The notes beneath the pieces are model-generated. The model was not told the DNA's origin, did no database searches, and saw only the letters and a list, made by a program, of their open reading frames with translations. 55,342 nt of DNA from an uncultured Gammaproteobacteria bacterium (lineage in GTDB: Bacteria > Pseudomonadota > Gammaproteobacteria > Pseudomonadales > Ketobacteraceae), in NCBI GenBank assembly GCA_913063125.1, contig CAJXZM010000015.1:1-55342 (forward strand), read 5' to 3'. Position numbers and translations under genes: made by a program. Numbering within the stretch: position 1 is the first letter of the stretch; every line of letters begins with the position of its first letter. Shown here piece by piece: positions 26,930 through 35,736 of this stretch.

Positions 26930-27805
26930 TTATAATGGATCTTGATTAAATCCAGGCGCAATAATCAGGTTATCCACACCGTAAAGTGCCTGCCTGTTTC
27001 CCAACCAAAGCTGATACTCAGCGCCCTCAAGTACTCCTTTAGCCGTACAGTCCACATTCCATCTACGTAATAAATAACCAGCAACTGCAGCTCTAACATT
27101 TATGCCTAGAATACCATCAGTCATACCATAATCGATTTCTATAGTTTCCTTATGGTCTAGTAGTGGATGCGCCACAATTTCTAATTCAACAATTCTATTC
27201 CACTGAATATCAGCTGATGACTGCTCTTCTTCCAAAATTTCACTTTCCGGCAACAGTAAAGGGTTAGTAATTCGAGTGATGACAAAATCTGTAAACCGAT
27301 CCCTTCGACGATCATAAGCCCTTATGTGCCAGCGCAAACCATTATCGACAAGCGAAAATGGGACTACTTCTCTCGAAGTAAATCCACTACTGATTGATCG
27401 ATATTCAATTTTGACAGCCTGCCTGCTGTAGATCGCACGAGATATAACGGCTAAAACCTCTAGATTCGGCTTACTAAGCTGCGATGGCGTTTCGCAATTG
27501 ATGAAAGGCTTATTACCATCAACACGGTCATCACCTAACCCTAAGGACAAAGCGGATAGAACTCTATCTGGATGATACTCAAACAAGGGGGAAAAGCTGC
27601 TAGCAACCACATAGAGCTTCGCTTTTGTGTCGTACTCAATATTATCAGGGGCCCTCTTCCGATAGAGCGCGATATCCCGAGTTGCAGCCGCTGGCTTGAT
27701 ACCAAAACGGTTAACCAAATCATTTCGACCAATAGATCCAAGAAAGAACAGCCTGAAGTCTATATGGGCTATACGCTCTTTTTGAGACTGACTTATCTCA
27801 TCCAT
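26930..27805 (-). CDS. capW: CapW/BrxR-like WYL-domain transcriptional regulator
   Basis: The 291-residue protein has a winged HTH at residues 1-75 (LVNRFGIKPAAATRDIALYRKRAP), a WYL domain around 115-195 (AVKIEYRSISSG, LRWHIRAYDRRRDRFTDFVI) and a C-terminal WCX-like part. CapW/BrxR proteins of this build repress CBASS and BREX operons and are thought to release DNA upon infection. It is divergent from the 2TM-SAVED/CD-NTase operon. The shared 138-bp region holds an operator-like palindrome within a promoter spacer. Family and context agree. Confidence 0.8.
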   Translation of the reverse strand: MDEISQSQKERIAHIDFRLFFLGSIGRNDLVNRFGIKPAAATRDIALYRKRAPDNIEYDTKAKLYVVASSFSPLFEYHPDRVLSALSLGLGDDRVDGNKPFINCETPSQLSKPNLEVLAVISRAIYSRQAVKIEYRSISSGFTSREVVPFSLVDNGLRWHIRAYDRRRDRFTDFVITRITNPLLLPESEILEEEQSSADIQWNRIVELEIVAHPLLDHKETIEIDYGMTDGILGINVRAAVAGYLLRRWNVDCTAKGVLEGAEYQLWLGNRQALYGVDNLIIAPGFNQDPL

Positions 27806-27881
27806 TCCAAAACCATCTTCTGCTGGAGGCTAATTTGGTGCCATCCTACCAGAGCAGAGATATTATAGTCAATTTAATCTG

Positions 27882-27911
27882 TTGACCTAATCATTTTGAT
27901 TATGATATGAT
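27882..27911 (+). promoter_or_regulatory. CBASS promoter with candidate CapW operator
   Basis: TTGACC (27882-27887) and TATGAT (27906-27911) are separated by 18 bp and form a good sigma-70-type promoter reading into the effector gene. The perfect inverted repeat TAATCA-TTT-TGATTA (27888-27902) fills the spacer, so a bound dimer would block RNA polymerase. This is the expected position for a CapW operator. Binding itself is inferred. Confidence 0.6.
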
Positions 27912-27917
27912 ACTAAT

Positions 27918-27947
27918 ATGATGATAACGCAGAGAGTAAAACCTTGA
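27918..27947 (+). CDS. Nine-codon leader ORF coupled to the 2TM-SAVED start
   Basis: ATG 27918 opens MMITQRVKP and stops at TGA 27945-27947, which overlaps the TTG start (27944) of the effector gene. The layout suggests translational coupling that keeps effector synthesis low. It is inferred from geometry only. Confidence 0.3.
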   Translation: MMITQRVKP

Positions 27948-29059
27948 AAGCAGTCGACAAAATATTGGAATTTATATTGCATTGGATCTCCCGCCCTCTA
28001 ACGGGGAGAGCGGGTTATTTGTTAATCGTCGTTGGAGTTTGGATTACTGAGCCTCCCATAATTATCGACTTAGTCAATCTGGTTCTGGCTAAAAATTCAC
28101 TTGGACAGCTCTCAGCTGTCGAGTCACAACCGATAATAGGTCTTACCCTTGTAGTACTTGGTCTCTTCCTGATCGTACTCAGCCATGTCTGGATAAAGAA
28201 GCACACCGCCAATGAGATCATTGGTATTCGACACAATTCTTTGGGGAGTTTCCCACTCGAGGCTATAAAGCCTGATTTACCATTAATCCAGCGACTACGA
28301 CGCTACCGGGAAATCAATGTTGATCATAGTGACTCTTATAGCAATGGCGTTCTTACTGATCACCGCTCATTGATTCGCCGCTTGGATAAGGTACCCACTG
28401 AAATCAATAGCTTTGTTGGGTCAGCACCTGATACCCCAATCTCCTATTACGGACTACCCCACATACCAGCAGCTTTCTATCTAGGCTACCTACTGGCCGA
28501 CAGTAAATACCTAATCCAAATATATGAGCTAAATAACAATTCCAACCGCTGGGATCAACTTGCCAGCGTCAATCCATGTTTGGAAATCATCAATAACAAA
28601 GAGAAGCTATCACCCAATACCGCCTCTGGAGATATTATCCTGTCGGTGGGGGTTAGCTATCCAGTCCAACAAAGTGAAATCGACGAGCTGGGGCTAGAGA
28701 ATATACTTGGTCATGTGCAATTCAATGCGAAAAGCCCTCAGCGCCAACTCATTAGCAGCCAAAACCAGATCGATCAGACCTGTCTGGAGTTCAAAGCTAC
28801 GCTTGAACACATTAAAAACTCTTGCCCTAACAGAGACAGGATTCACCTTTTCTATTCCGGCCCTGCATCTCTCTGTTTTGCATTAGGCCGCTGTATTAGC
28901 GAACGTATCGATTCTGAAATAGTCGTTTACAACTACTCAATCAAAGAAAAGCCCAAGTACAACTGGTCACTCACTATTAACAGCTCAACAGCAACTAGCG
29001 CCATATTTAAGCAACATTCAACCACGGGAGAAGCCAATGTCTCAGTACAATATGCATAG
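27944..29059 (+). CDS. cap14: CBASS effector, 2TM-SAVED (Cap14-like)
   Basis: The 371-residue protein has two membrane segments (about residues 20-45 and 60-85, ending LFLIVLSHVWI) followed by a soluble SAVED domain. SAVED is suggested by SVGVSYPVQQSEI and by the late RIHLFYSGPASLCFALGRCI segment typical of its nucleotide pocket. On binding a cyclic oligonucleotide, such effectors are thought to disrupt the inner membrane and kill the infected cell. Translation starts at TTG 27944; no in-frame ATG lies between it and the upstream stop. The gene overlaps the CD-NTase gene by 23 bp. Confidence 0.75.
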   Translation: MKAVDKILEFILHWISRPLTGRAGYLLIVVGVWITEPPIIIDLVNLVLAKNSLGQLSAVESQPIIGLTLVVLGLFLIVLSHVWIKKHTANEIIGIRHNSLGSFPLEAIKPDLPLIQRLRRYREINVDHSDSYSNGVLTDHRSLIRRLDKVPTEINSFVGSAPDTPISYYGLPHIPAAFYLGYLLADSKYLIQIYELNNNSNRWDQLASVNPCLEIINNKEKLSPNTASGDIILSVGVSYPVQQSEIDELGLENILGHVQFNAKSPQRQLISSQNQIDQTCLEFKATLEHIKNSCPNRDRIHLFYSGPASLCFALGRCISERIDSEIVVYNYSIKEKPKYNWSLTINSSTATSAIFKQHSTTGEANVSVQYA

Positions 29060-30338
29060 CGAGCTGAATGAGTTCTATGAAAAAAATGTACGCCTAAAAG
29101 GCGAGATTGATCGCTTACGAGAGCTGCGGGATACCAATCTGAACCGACTATCCGACGGACTGAAGGCACTCGATAGACCCAACTTCACCAAGAGCCTGCT
29201 CCAGGGAAGTATCGCTATGCATACTGCCAATAAAGCTCCTAATAATGATTATGATATCGACATTGCCGTGATATTTGAGAAAGATGACTTACCCGCATCA
29301 CCGCTGGAAGCTAGAAAACGTGTGGCCGCAGCAATCAAGGAAAAAGCCACCGGTTTCTCTCAAGAGCCTGAAGCCAGAGCCAACGCTGTAACAATCTGGT
29401 ATGCCGATGGCTACCATGTCGATATAGCTGTTTATAGACGTTATAAAAATTGGTTAGGGTTTGAAGTGCTCGAACATGCTGGCACAGAATGGGCAGAGAG
29501 AGACCCCAAGGCAATAACTGACTGGTTCATCAATGACGTAACAGAGCAAAGCCCTAGCGAAGGTATTTTTGTAACTCCAGGGGTAGCCCCAAAACAAATG
29601 CGTCGTATTGTGCGGTGGATTAAAGCTTTTACCAAGGCTCGCGAAGGCTGGATCTTACCTGGAGGCTTGGTGATATCTACGCTGGTATCCGAGTGTTATA
29701 AACCACATAACGACCGCGACGACATTGCCCTCTACAACACCCTTGAAGCAATTAAGTCACGACTGGATTATGACTGCACGGTAAACAACCCGACAGATTC
29801 ATCAAAAGAGCTAACAGAAAAGCAAAAATTTCTAACCGAGGTTAAAAATCTCAAAAAACGCCTTGGGTCGGTGCTATCTAAACTTGAAGCACTATTTAAA
29901 GACGATTGCGATGACAGCAAGGCTCAAAAAGCCTGGAACTATATGTTCCAGCATGACTATTGGACACCCGAAGCCACCAACCTCAATAAGTCCGCAAACG
30001 ATAGCCGCTATACCCTTGATCTAAAAATGGGGATTGCCCAATCACAAGGAGGGCTGCTAACGGGGCGCAATGTCAAAAGCGGGTGTTTCTTACCGAAACG
30101 AAAGCACCTTAAGTTTGAGGTAAATACCAATGTGCCAAAACCATACACTGTTAAATGGACGGCAATTAACACTGGCGAAGAGGCTGAAGCTGCGAACCAT
30201 ATGGGGCACACCTCAACATCAGAAAACCTGACTCACTGGGAAAGGACAGCCTACCGTGGAAAGCATGAATTAGTCTGTGAAATCATGAAGCAGGGATCGG
30301 TTGTTGTTTCAAAAAAACAGGTCGTTAACATACGCTAA
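29037..30338 (+). CDS. CBASS CD-NTase (cGAS/DncV-like nucleotidyltransferase)
   Basis: The 433-residue enzyme is recognised by the Pol-beta-type active site: Gly57-Ser58 (LLQGSIAMHT), Asp73-x-Asp75 (DYDIDIAVIF) and a third acid, Asp129 (YHVDIAVYR). CD-NTases make cyclic di- or trinucleotides upon phage infection, which activate the paired effector. The C-terminal 60 residues form an extra domain (VPKPYTVKWTAINTGEEA). The clade cannot be assigned from sight. It starts at ATG 29037 after GGAGAAGCCA. No Cap2/Cap3 or HORMA/TRIP13 genes are present, so this is a minimal (type I) CBASS. Confidence 0.85.
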   Translation: MSQYNMHSELNEFYEKNVRLKGEIDRLRELRDTNLNRLSDGLKALDRPNFTKSLLQGSIAMHTANKAPNNDYDIDIAVIFEKDDLPASPLEARKRVAAAIKEKATGFSQEPEARANAVTIWYADGYHVDIAVYRRYKNWLGFEVLEHAGTEWAERDPKAITDWFINDVTEQSPSEGIFVTPGVAPKQMRRIVRWIKAFTKAREGWILPGGLVISTLVSECYKPHNDRDDIALYNTLEAIKSRLDYDCTVNNPTDSSKELTEKQKFLTEVKNLKKRLGSVLSKLEALFKDDCDDSKAQKAWNYMFQHDYWTPEATNLNKSANDSRYTLDLKMGIAQSQGGLLTGRNVKSGCFLPKRKHLKFEVNTNVPKPYTVKWTAINTGEEAEAANHMGHTSTSENLTHWERTAYRGKHELVCEIMKQGSVVVSKKQVVNIR

Positions 30339-30528
30339 AAAAATACGAACCGTGCCTCCCATTATTTTTCGGGTAGGCTGTGGATCCGCTCCAAGTTGGG
30401 GGGCAACTATTTTCCCTTTGCAGTCACTTGAAACATACCTAACTAAGGCTTTAGCTCCACGTTAAGTGCTATTCGCTGCCATAGCATTTAAAACTTAAAA
30501 TTAGGCAGCATGACTAAAGGAAAAAACC

Positions 30529-30660
30529 ATGGGAATTAAACCAGGTCCAAAAAAAACTGCTGAATCAACTGGGAAGCCAGATAGACGTCAACGGGATAAT
30601 AAAAAAACTCCCGGGAATACGCCATCACTTAAGCCTCACAAACACAAGAAAGGTGATTAA
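30529..30660 (+). CDS. Small basic protein (43 aa) downstream of CBASS
   Basis: ATG 30529 follows AAAGGAAAAAACC and opens a 43-residue frame (MGIKPGPKKTAESTGKPDRR to HKHKKGD). It is very rich in Lys, Arg, Pro and Gly, with almost no hydrophobic residues, so it is probably disordered and nucleic-acid binding. It lies 190 bp after the CD-NTase gene on the same strand. I do not recognise a family. It may be a CBASS accessory or an unrelated ICE micro-protein. Confidence 0.45.
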   Translation: MGIKPGPKKTAESTGKPDRRQRDNKKTPGNTPSLKPHKHKKGD

Positions 30661-31005
30661 CAAAGGTATAATTGCACCTCTCAGGGCCAGCCAGAAGGAC
30701 CCAAAAACCGCAACGCCTTAGCATCAATTAAGGGTTCTGCTCCCTGTGGGTGCAGGTTCTTGATCGAGGTTAAGGGGTCAACAAGCGAAGCGCGTTAGCT
30801 CTTTGTCTATACGAACCCCGTGAAGAAAACTCTGAACATCAGCATTCAGCTTTATGTTTTTAATCTTAAATATCAGTTAGTTATATGCTAAGTGCCGGCA
30901 CTAACCCTCACTATCGAGCAGCTATATCGAAGATATGACCTACCTCATATCACTTGCATTATGTCAGAAATACACGTATATTTTCTGACGTACAAAGGAA
31001 TTAAT
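30661..31005. other. Spacer between small ORF and AbiE module
   Basis: No gene is supported before ATG 31006; the frame open from 30892 lacks a ribosome binding site. The stretch contains the AbiE operator candidate at 30963-30989 and otherwise nothing recognisable. Confidence 0.4.
30963..30989. promoter_or_regulatory. Inverted repeat, candidate AbiEi operator
   Basis: GTCAGAAA (30963-30970) and TTTCTGAC (30982-30989) form a perfect 8-bp inverted repeat 17 bp before the antitoxin ATG. AbiEi-type antitoxins bind inverted repeats in their own promoters, so this is a likely autoregulatory site. Confidence 0.5.
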
Positions 31006-31608
31006 ATGTCTACCACGCAGTTGGTCACCAACAAGATCAAAGGTTTCTCTCTCGGCGAACCCTTTTCTACTAGCTATTTTCTCAAGCTAGGGTCTCGCGC
31101 TGCCGTAGACAAATCCCTCTCACGACTCGTTCAGGCAGGCTCCATTGAACGGATAACGAATGGTATTTACCTTCGCCCCAAAAAAAACCGATTTATCGGC
31201 TCAGTCAAACCCGAAATTAGCAAGGTTATCCAAACCATTGCCAAAGCCAATGGTGAAACCATTCAGATACATGGTGCGGAAGCCGCTCGCCGATTTAAGC
31301 TATCAACACAGATGCCCACGCAACCTGTTTACTACACCAGTGGTTCCAGCAGAACGCTCACGGTTGGGAAGATGAAAATAAAGCTGGTACATGCCGCCCA
31401 ACGAAAGCTACAACTGGCGGGTAAAAAATCCGGCTTGGCACTATCGGCACTATGGTTTTTAGGCAAAGCAGGGCTTCATCACAACGCTGTTGAGCAAGTC
31501 TGTAGTAAGCTGGAACCCAAAGAACTACAAGAATTATTAGCTGCCAACAAACCAGCTTGGATGTCCACGGCACTTAATCACTACATACAGGAGCAACGCA
31601 TTGGCTGA
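31006..31608 (+). CDS. AbiEi-like antitoxin (DUF6088 family)
   Basis: The start at ATG 31006 follows AAAGGAATTA. The 200-residue protein has an N-terminal winged HTH (SRAAVDKSLSRLVQAGSIERI, then TNGIYLRPKKN) and a C-terminal domain as in DUF6088/AbiEi antitoxins. These repress the operon and counteract the nucleotidyltransferase toxin. Its stop overlaps the TTG start of the toxin gene, so the two are translationally coupled. Confidence 0.75.
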   Translation: MSTTQLVTNKIKGFSLGEPFSTSYFLKLGSRAAVDKSLSRLVQAGSIERITNGIYLRPKKNRFIGSVKPEISKVIQTIAKANGETIQIHGAEAARRFKLSTQMPTQPVYYTSGSSRTLTVGKMKIKLVHAAQRKLQLAGKKSGLALSALWFLGKAGLHHNAVEQVCSKLEPKELQELLAANKPAWMSTALNHYIQEQRIG

Positions 31609-32620
31609 ACAGTTCTTACACCTGGCGGCTCAAGAGCAGAAGGAAATTCTCGAAACCTTAGCCACAGAACTAGGTCGAAAATCCAATGTCCTTGAAAAGG
31701 ATGTGTGGGTCTGCTGGGCGCTGGACATCCTATTTTCTATGCCCGACGCACTGCCTATGGCGTTTAAGGGTGGTACATCACTATCCAAAGTCTTCTGTGC
31801 GATCAACCGTTTCTCTGAAGACCTCGACATTACTGTGGACTATCGCGCACTGAGCCAGCACATAGGTGATACGTTTGATCCCTTCACTGGCAGCCCATCT
31901 AACAATCAGATCCGCAAGTACAGCGACCGACTTAAAGCAGGCTTGAAAACTTACGCAGCCGAAAAAGTCATCCCCTATATTCAAGGGCAAGTTGATAAGC
32001 TACCCCATAGCGAAAAGCTCACGATAGAACACTCCGATGATGGAGAAAAAATCTGGATACATTTTCCCTCTGTGGTCGAAGAACAGGATGATTATTTAAA
32101 AAGCAGTATTCTCATCGAGTTGGGCGGCAGAAATATCATCGACCCAAATGCAGTTCATACGGTAACGCCAGATATCGCCACCCTACTGAACAAACAAGAT
32201 CTGATATTTCCATCAGCAAAAACAGTGGTTTTAGCACCTGAGCGTACTTTTTGGGAAAAGGCGACTCTCATCCATACGGAGTGTAGTCGCGGAACCATGA
32301 AAGCCAATCCAGAACGCCTGTCTAGGCACTGGCATGACCTGCACTTGCTATTTCAATCTGAAATTGGCCAATCCGCACTGGATAACTTGGATTTACTCAA
32401 CGATGTGATCAAATACAAGAAGTGTTTTTTTCGAAGTAGCTTTGCTAACTACGATGCGTGCCTGACAAATAACTTTAAGCTCATCCCTGAAACATCTCCG
32501 TTGACAGAACTTGAGAAAGACTATCGAAATATGCGCGATATGATCTACGGAGAAGCGCCTTCATTTGAAACAATAATAGACTCTCTAACAAGCCTCGAAA
32601 AAATGCTAAACAATCAGTAA
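31601..32620 (+). CDS. AbiEii-like nucleotidyltransferase toxin
   Basis: This 339-residue protein belongs to the AbiEii/AbiGii nucleotidyltransferase toxins. The active site is seen as Gly57-Gly-Thr-Ser60 (FKGGTSLSKVF) and SEDLD (72-76). A later ERTFWEKATLIHTE motif is also typical. Such toxins modify RNA, in characterised cases tRNA acceptor ends, and arrest growth in phage defence or element maintenance. The start is TTG 31601, 8 bp inside the antitoxin gene, after GGAGCAACGCA. It is convergent with the traC-like gene, 9 bp away. Confidence 0.8.
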   Translation: MAEQFLHLAAQEQKEILETLATELGRKSNVLEKDVWVCWALDILFSMPDALPMAFKGGTSLSKVFCAINRFSEDLDITVDYRALSQHIGDTFDPFTGSPSNNQIRKYSDRLKAGLKTYAAEKVIPYIQGQVDKLPHSEKLTIEHSDDGEKIWIHFPSVVEEQDDYLKSSILIELGGRNIIDPNAVHTVTPDIATLLNKQDLIFPSAKTVVLAPERTFWEKATLIHTECSRGTMKANPERLSRHWHDLHLLFQSEIGQSALDNLDLLNDVIKYKKCFFRSSFANYDACLTNNFKLIPETSPLTELEKDYRNMRDMIYGEAPSFETIIDSLTSLEKMLNNQ

Positions 32621-32629
32621 ATTTGTCTA

Positions 32630-35374
32630 TTAAGTGGCCTCTTTTATAGCACTTTTTCCTTCCAACAAATCTGCCACTGCAAAAACAGCTTCCAGCTCCG
32701 AACAATGCTGTTCCTGCATAATCTGCGACCGCTGTTGTTTTTCATGTTTTTCAGTCATGGCCAAAGCCAAGGCTAACGAGGGCGGAACATTGCGAAACAG
32801 ACATTGGAGATTATCCGATAACACCACGCCTTCGGTGTATTTTCCCGGCTCTTTTCTGGCAGCACGCAACATGCCTTTTTGCTCATCGGTTAAATCTTTA
32901 AAACGAGAGATTTGCTCAATTTCTTCTTTTGGGCAGACCATCGCTATCCACCACTCAAACATATTCAACAGCTTTTTGGCGGCATCAGGAAAGTCTTCAA
33001 GATTTTGAGTCGCTAGCCATAACCAGGCTCCCAGCTTGCGCCACATCTTCACTATTTTGACCAAGAAAACGGCGAGCAAGGGATTAGTCGTAATTAAATG
33101 CGCCTCATCCCCTAAAACAAATGTAGGGCGACTGTCGTACTGCTCTCTTTCTACCACACCATTGATTTGGTTCATCAGCCCCATAAACCCCAGCGCTAAC
33201 TGATCCTCATAGCCTTCATTGGCTAAGATGCCCATTTCCAAAATGGTGACATCAGCTTCTGGCCATGCTTTACCCACGCGATTAAAAAAATGCCCCGCCG
33301 TACCGGAACAATACAAAGCCATCGCATCGGCCATATCTTGCGCGCGTTCTCGGCGCTTAGGGGTACTGGTTTCATCCTGCGACAGTTTTTTTAGCGCGGC
33401 CACCACGTCTTGCGTTAACACAATTTCATCGGGGTTCACTGCCTGCTTATCTTTTGCGGCTTCAATAATGGCCGTGCGGATCGTTAGTCGATCAGCACGG
33501 GTCATCAACGCTTCTTCCTTGCTGTCGCCACCCGTAATCATAATCCGGGCTTTTAACTCCATCTCACCCAACAGGTCGCGTTCCTCTTCGTCATCATCGC
33601 TATTATCAGAAGCCTCCAAAGATTCTTCGACATCCAACAAGACGCTTTTACCCTCTTCCCGTTTTAACATTTCATAGGCATCAGCAAACGGCGGCAAGCT
33701 CACATCCGTTTTTGGATGAAGCGTTACTTGGTTAACACTCAAACCAAAGTACTTGCAATAGTCACCAAATAGCTTGTAGGAACCACCCTTCTCAATGATA
33801 TAAATACGCGCGCCATAAATGGCGACCACTTGCATCAGGATGTACACCATCAAGGCAGACTTACCCGAACCCGGTGGGCCTAGCACCAAACCAAAGGCGT
33901 TCTTGGTACGGTCGAGTTTATTCAACGGATCAAAGGTTAGCGGCTCGCCGCCACGGTTATAAAAAACAAAACCCGGATGCCCAGTGCCACGGCTGCGACC
34001 ATAAAACGGTACTAAATTGGCCAGGTCGCTGGAAAACAACAAGCGGCTCTTTTTATTAATTTTGTCCCGCTCAGGTTCATAGTTCATCGGTAACTGGTGG
34101 ATATACGTGTCCAACGGCAACAGCTCATCCCGTTCACGAATGGGGTGCAAACCATTAGCCAGTAATAGAGCATTGGCTTCGTTGGTTTTATTTTGCAAAT
34201 CGGCCAACGAATCACCCCGCGTAAAGAGCGTGAGAACAGCAGGCAATAAATAATCACCGTGAGACATCCAGTTCAGCGCTTCTTTAGCATCCTGCTCCGC
34301 CGCCATCGCTTCCGCTGTTTCACCTTTGGCCGCATTGAGTATCTGCACCACATGGTTTTCTACAATGTCCTGCGGCTGAATCACGATGGTGATGGACAGC
34401 ACCGAACCTTCAGGCAATTTATCAAACATGGCATACAGGTTATCGCCTACGTGTCGCTCGCCGGTAAAATGGCCGGGGAACGGTTTACGCCGTAACGCAT
34501 CCACCGTAATCACACGATGGGGTAAGTCATCAAACCACCAAATACCTTTTTCATTATCTGAGACGGGTTGCGAGAGAAAGAGCAAATCCGACAGGTCATG
34601 ACTGAACGCACGGTCTTTTTTCTCCGGCAACGCCATTAGAGTCGTCAAGGCATCCAAATCACCGGCGGTGACTTCCGCTTTAGGGTTAAACCAACGTAAT
34701 AGCCAGGCATATAAATCCACATCACTGCAACGGCGAATCCCGATACCGGTTGCATTAATCTGAGTGACAAATCGTGACGCTACCTGATTAATCTCTATGA
34801 CCGGATCAATCAGGTCACGGTCATCCGCTGAACGGCGACGATAGAGAAATACCCGCACTCGGCGTACTTTTCCCCGCCAACTGCCTCCGGTCACCATCAC
34901 ATCATCAAACAAACCTTTGGGCGTAGTAATACGTTTAAAATGCCGCTGCATACGTCCAATAAAGCTTTTTGTTAATAGCTTATGTTCTGGCGTATCGCGA
35001 TGATTCTCTTCAGCATATGCACCCAAATCCTTGGACAACCTCGATAGCGAATCTTCATCCGCTACAAAACACTGCAACACAAACGGATTATCATGAGCCG
35101 GAATCGTATGGTTAATACAGGTTTGGATATTCGCCTGTACTTCACGTAAAAACTGCTCAGAACGCGCCTCGGTGGACACACCGGTAATTTCAAACATCGC
35201 CGCCGCGCTATAGCCATCTTCCAGCGTAAAGGTTTGCGATTCTTCTTCGTAATCTGTCCACGGTAGCCAATCGGTTAATGATGCGGGGCGTCGATACAGT
35301 TTATCAACATCGGCCTCGGTCACTGTGCTAGCTTTCTTGTTCTCTGTTTTTTTGCGGTTTTTAAATAACGACAT
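32630..35374 (-). CDS. traC: TraC/VirB4-like conjugative transfer ATPase, PFL_4706 family
   Basis: This large cytoplasmic ATPase energises pilus assembly in the type G T4SS (TIGR03744 type). Walker A is GPPGSGKS with Lys505 and Walker B is LGDEAHLI. A C-terminal LWLATQNLEDF motif is also diagnostic. The start is taken as ATG 35374 (MSLFKNRKKT); a GTG five codons earlier would overlap the preceding gene. At about 914 residues it has full length. Cargo genes (AbiE, CBASS) begin immediately after its stop, which marks an insertion hot spot in the operon. Confidence 0.85.
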   Translation of the reverse strand: MSLFKNRKKTENKKASTVTEADVDKLYRRPASLTDWLPWTDYEEESQTFTLEDGYSAAAMFEITGVSTEARSEQFLREVQANIQTCINHTIPAHDNPFVLQCFVADEDSLSRLSKDLGAYAEENHRDTPEHKLLTKSFIGRMQRHFKRITTPKGLFDDVMVTGGSWRGKVRRVRVFLYRRRSADDRDLIDPVIEINQVASRFVTQINATGIGIRRCSDVDLYAWLLRWFNPKAEVTAGDLDALTTLMALPEKKDRAFSHDLSDLLFLSQPVSDNEKGIWWFDDLPHRVITVDALRRKPFPGHFTGERHVGDNLYAMFDKLPEGSVLSITIVIQPQDIVENHVVQILNAAKGETAEAMAAEQDAKEALNWMSHGDYLLPAVLTLFTRGDSLADLQNKTNEANALLLANGLHPIRERDELLPLDTYIHQLPMNYEPERDKINKKSRLLFSSDLANLVPFYGRSRGTGHPGFVFYNRGGEPLTFDPLNKLDRTKNAFGLVLGPPGSGKSALMVYILMQVVAIYGARIYIIEKGGSYKLFGDYCKYFGLSVNQVTLHPKTDVSLPPFADAYEMLKREEGKSVLLDVEESLEASDNSDDDEEERDLLGEMELKARIMITGGDSKEEALMTRADRLTIRTAIIEAAKDKQAVNPDEIVLTQDVVAALKKLSQDETSTPKRRERAQDMADAMALYCSGTAGHFFNRVGKAWPEADVTILEMGILANEGYEDQLALGFMGLMNQINGVVEREQYDSRPTFVLGDEAHLITTNPLLAVFLVKIVKMWRKLGAWLWLATQNLEDFPDAAKKLLNMFEWWIAMVCPKEEIEQISRFKDLTDEQKGMLRAARKEPGKYTEGVVLSDNLQCLFRNVPPSLALALAMTEKHEKQQRSQIMQEQHCSELEAVFAVADLLEGKSAIKEAT

Positions 35375-35379
35375 AATAT

Positions 35380-35736
35380 TTATTTCCACCCTCCCTGTTC
35401 ACTAGGTTCAGCAATATAATCTTCCGTATACAACCGAAAGAAGGTGCTATAACCCGGCACAGGTTGACCGGCGGGGGTTATGTGCGGAAACACATACATC
35501 GTCAAGGTAGGATTAGGCAACCATTGAAATTCACTATCAGGTGCAACCAATGGTTTGCCCGTCACTCGCTGAGCTTTTGCCAACACCTCATCATCCATAC
35601 GGTTAAATTTCTTATCATGGATGGCCTTCATCGTTGGCATATCCTCACCAAATACACGCGCCTTGGGACTGGCACAACCGGTCAAACCAGCAGCACTAAT
35701 CCAAACCATAACGAGTATGGGTATTATCTTTTGCAT
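35380..35736 (-). CDS. Conjugative transfer region lipoprotein (TIGR03751 type)
   Basis: The 118-residue protein has a lipobox LTGC at residues 18-21, so it is anchored in a membrane. Its mature part has the family segments MDDEVLAKAQRVTGKP and FQWLPNPTL, then TMYVFPH. VirB7-like small lipoproteins help build the outer-membrane pore. It overlaps the TraB-like gene by 41 bp and precedes traC by 5 bp. Confidence 0.75.
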   Translation of the reverse strand: MQKIIPILVMVWISAAGLTGCASPKARVFGEDMPTMKAIHDKKFNRMDDEVLAKAQRVTGKPLVAPDSEFQWLPNPTLTMYVFPHITPAGQPVPGYSTFFRLYTEDYIAEPSEQGGWK

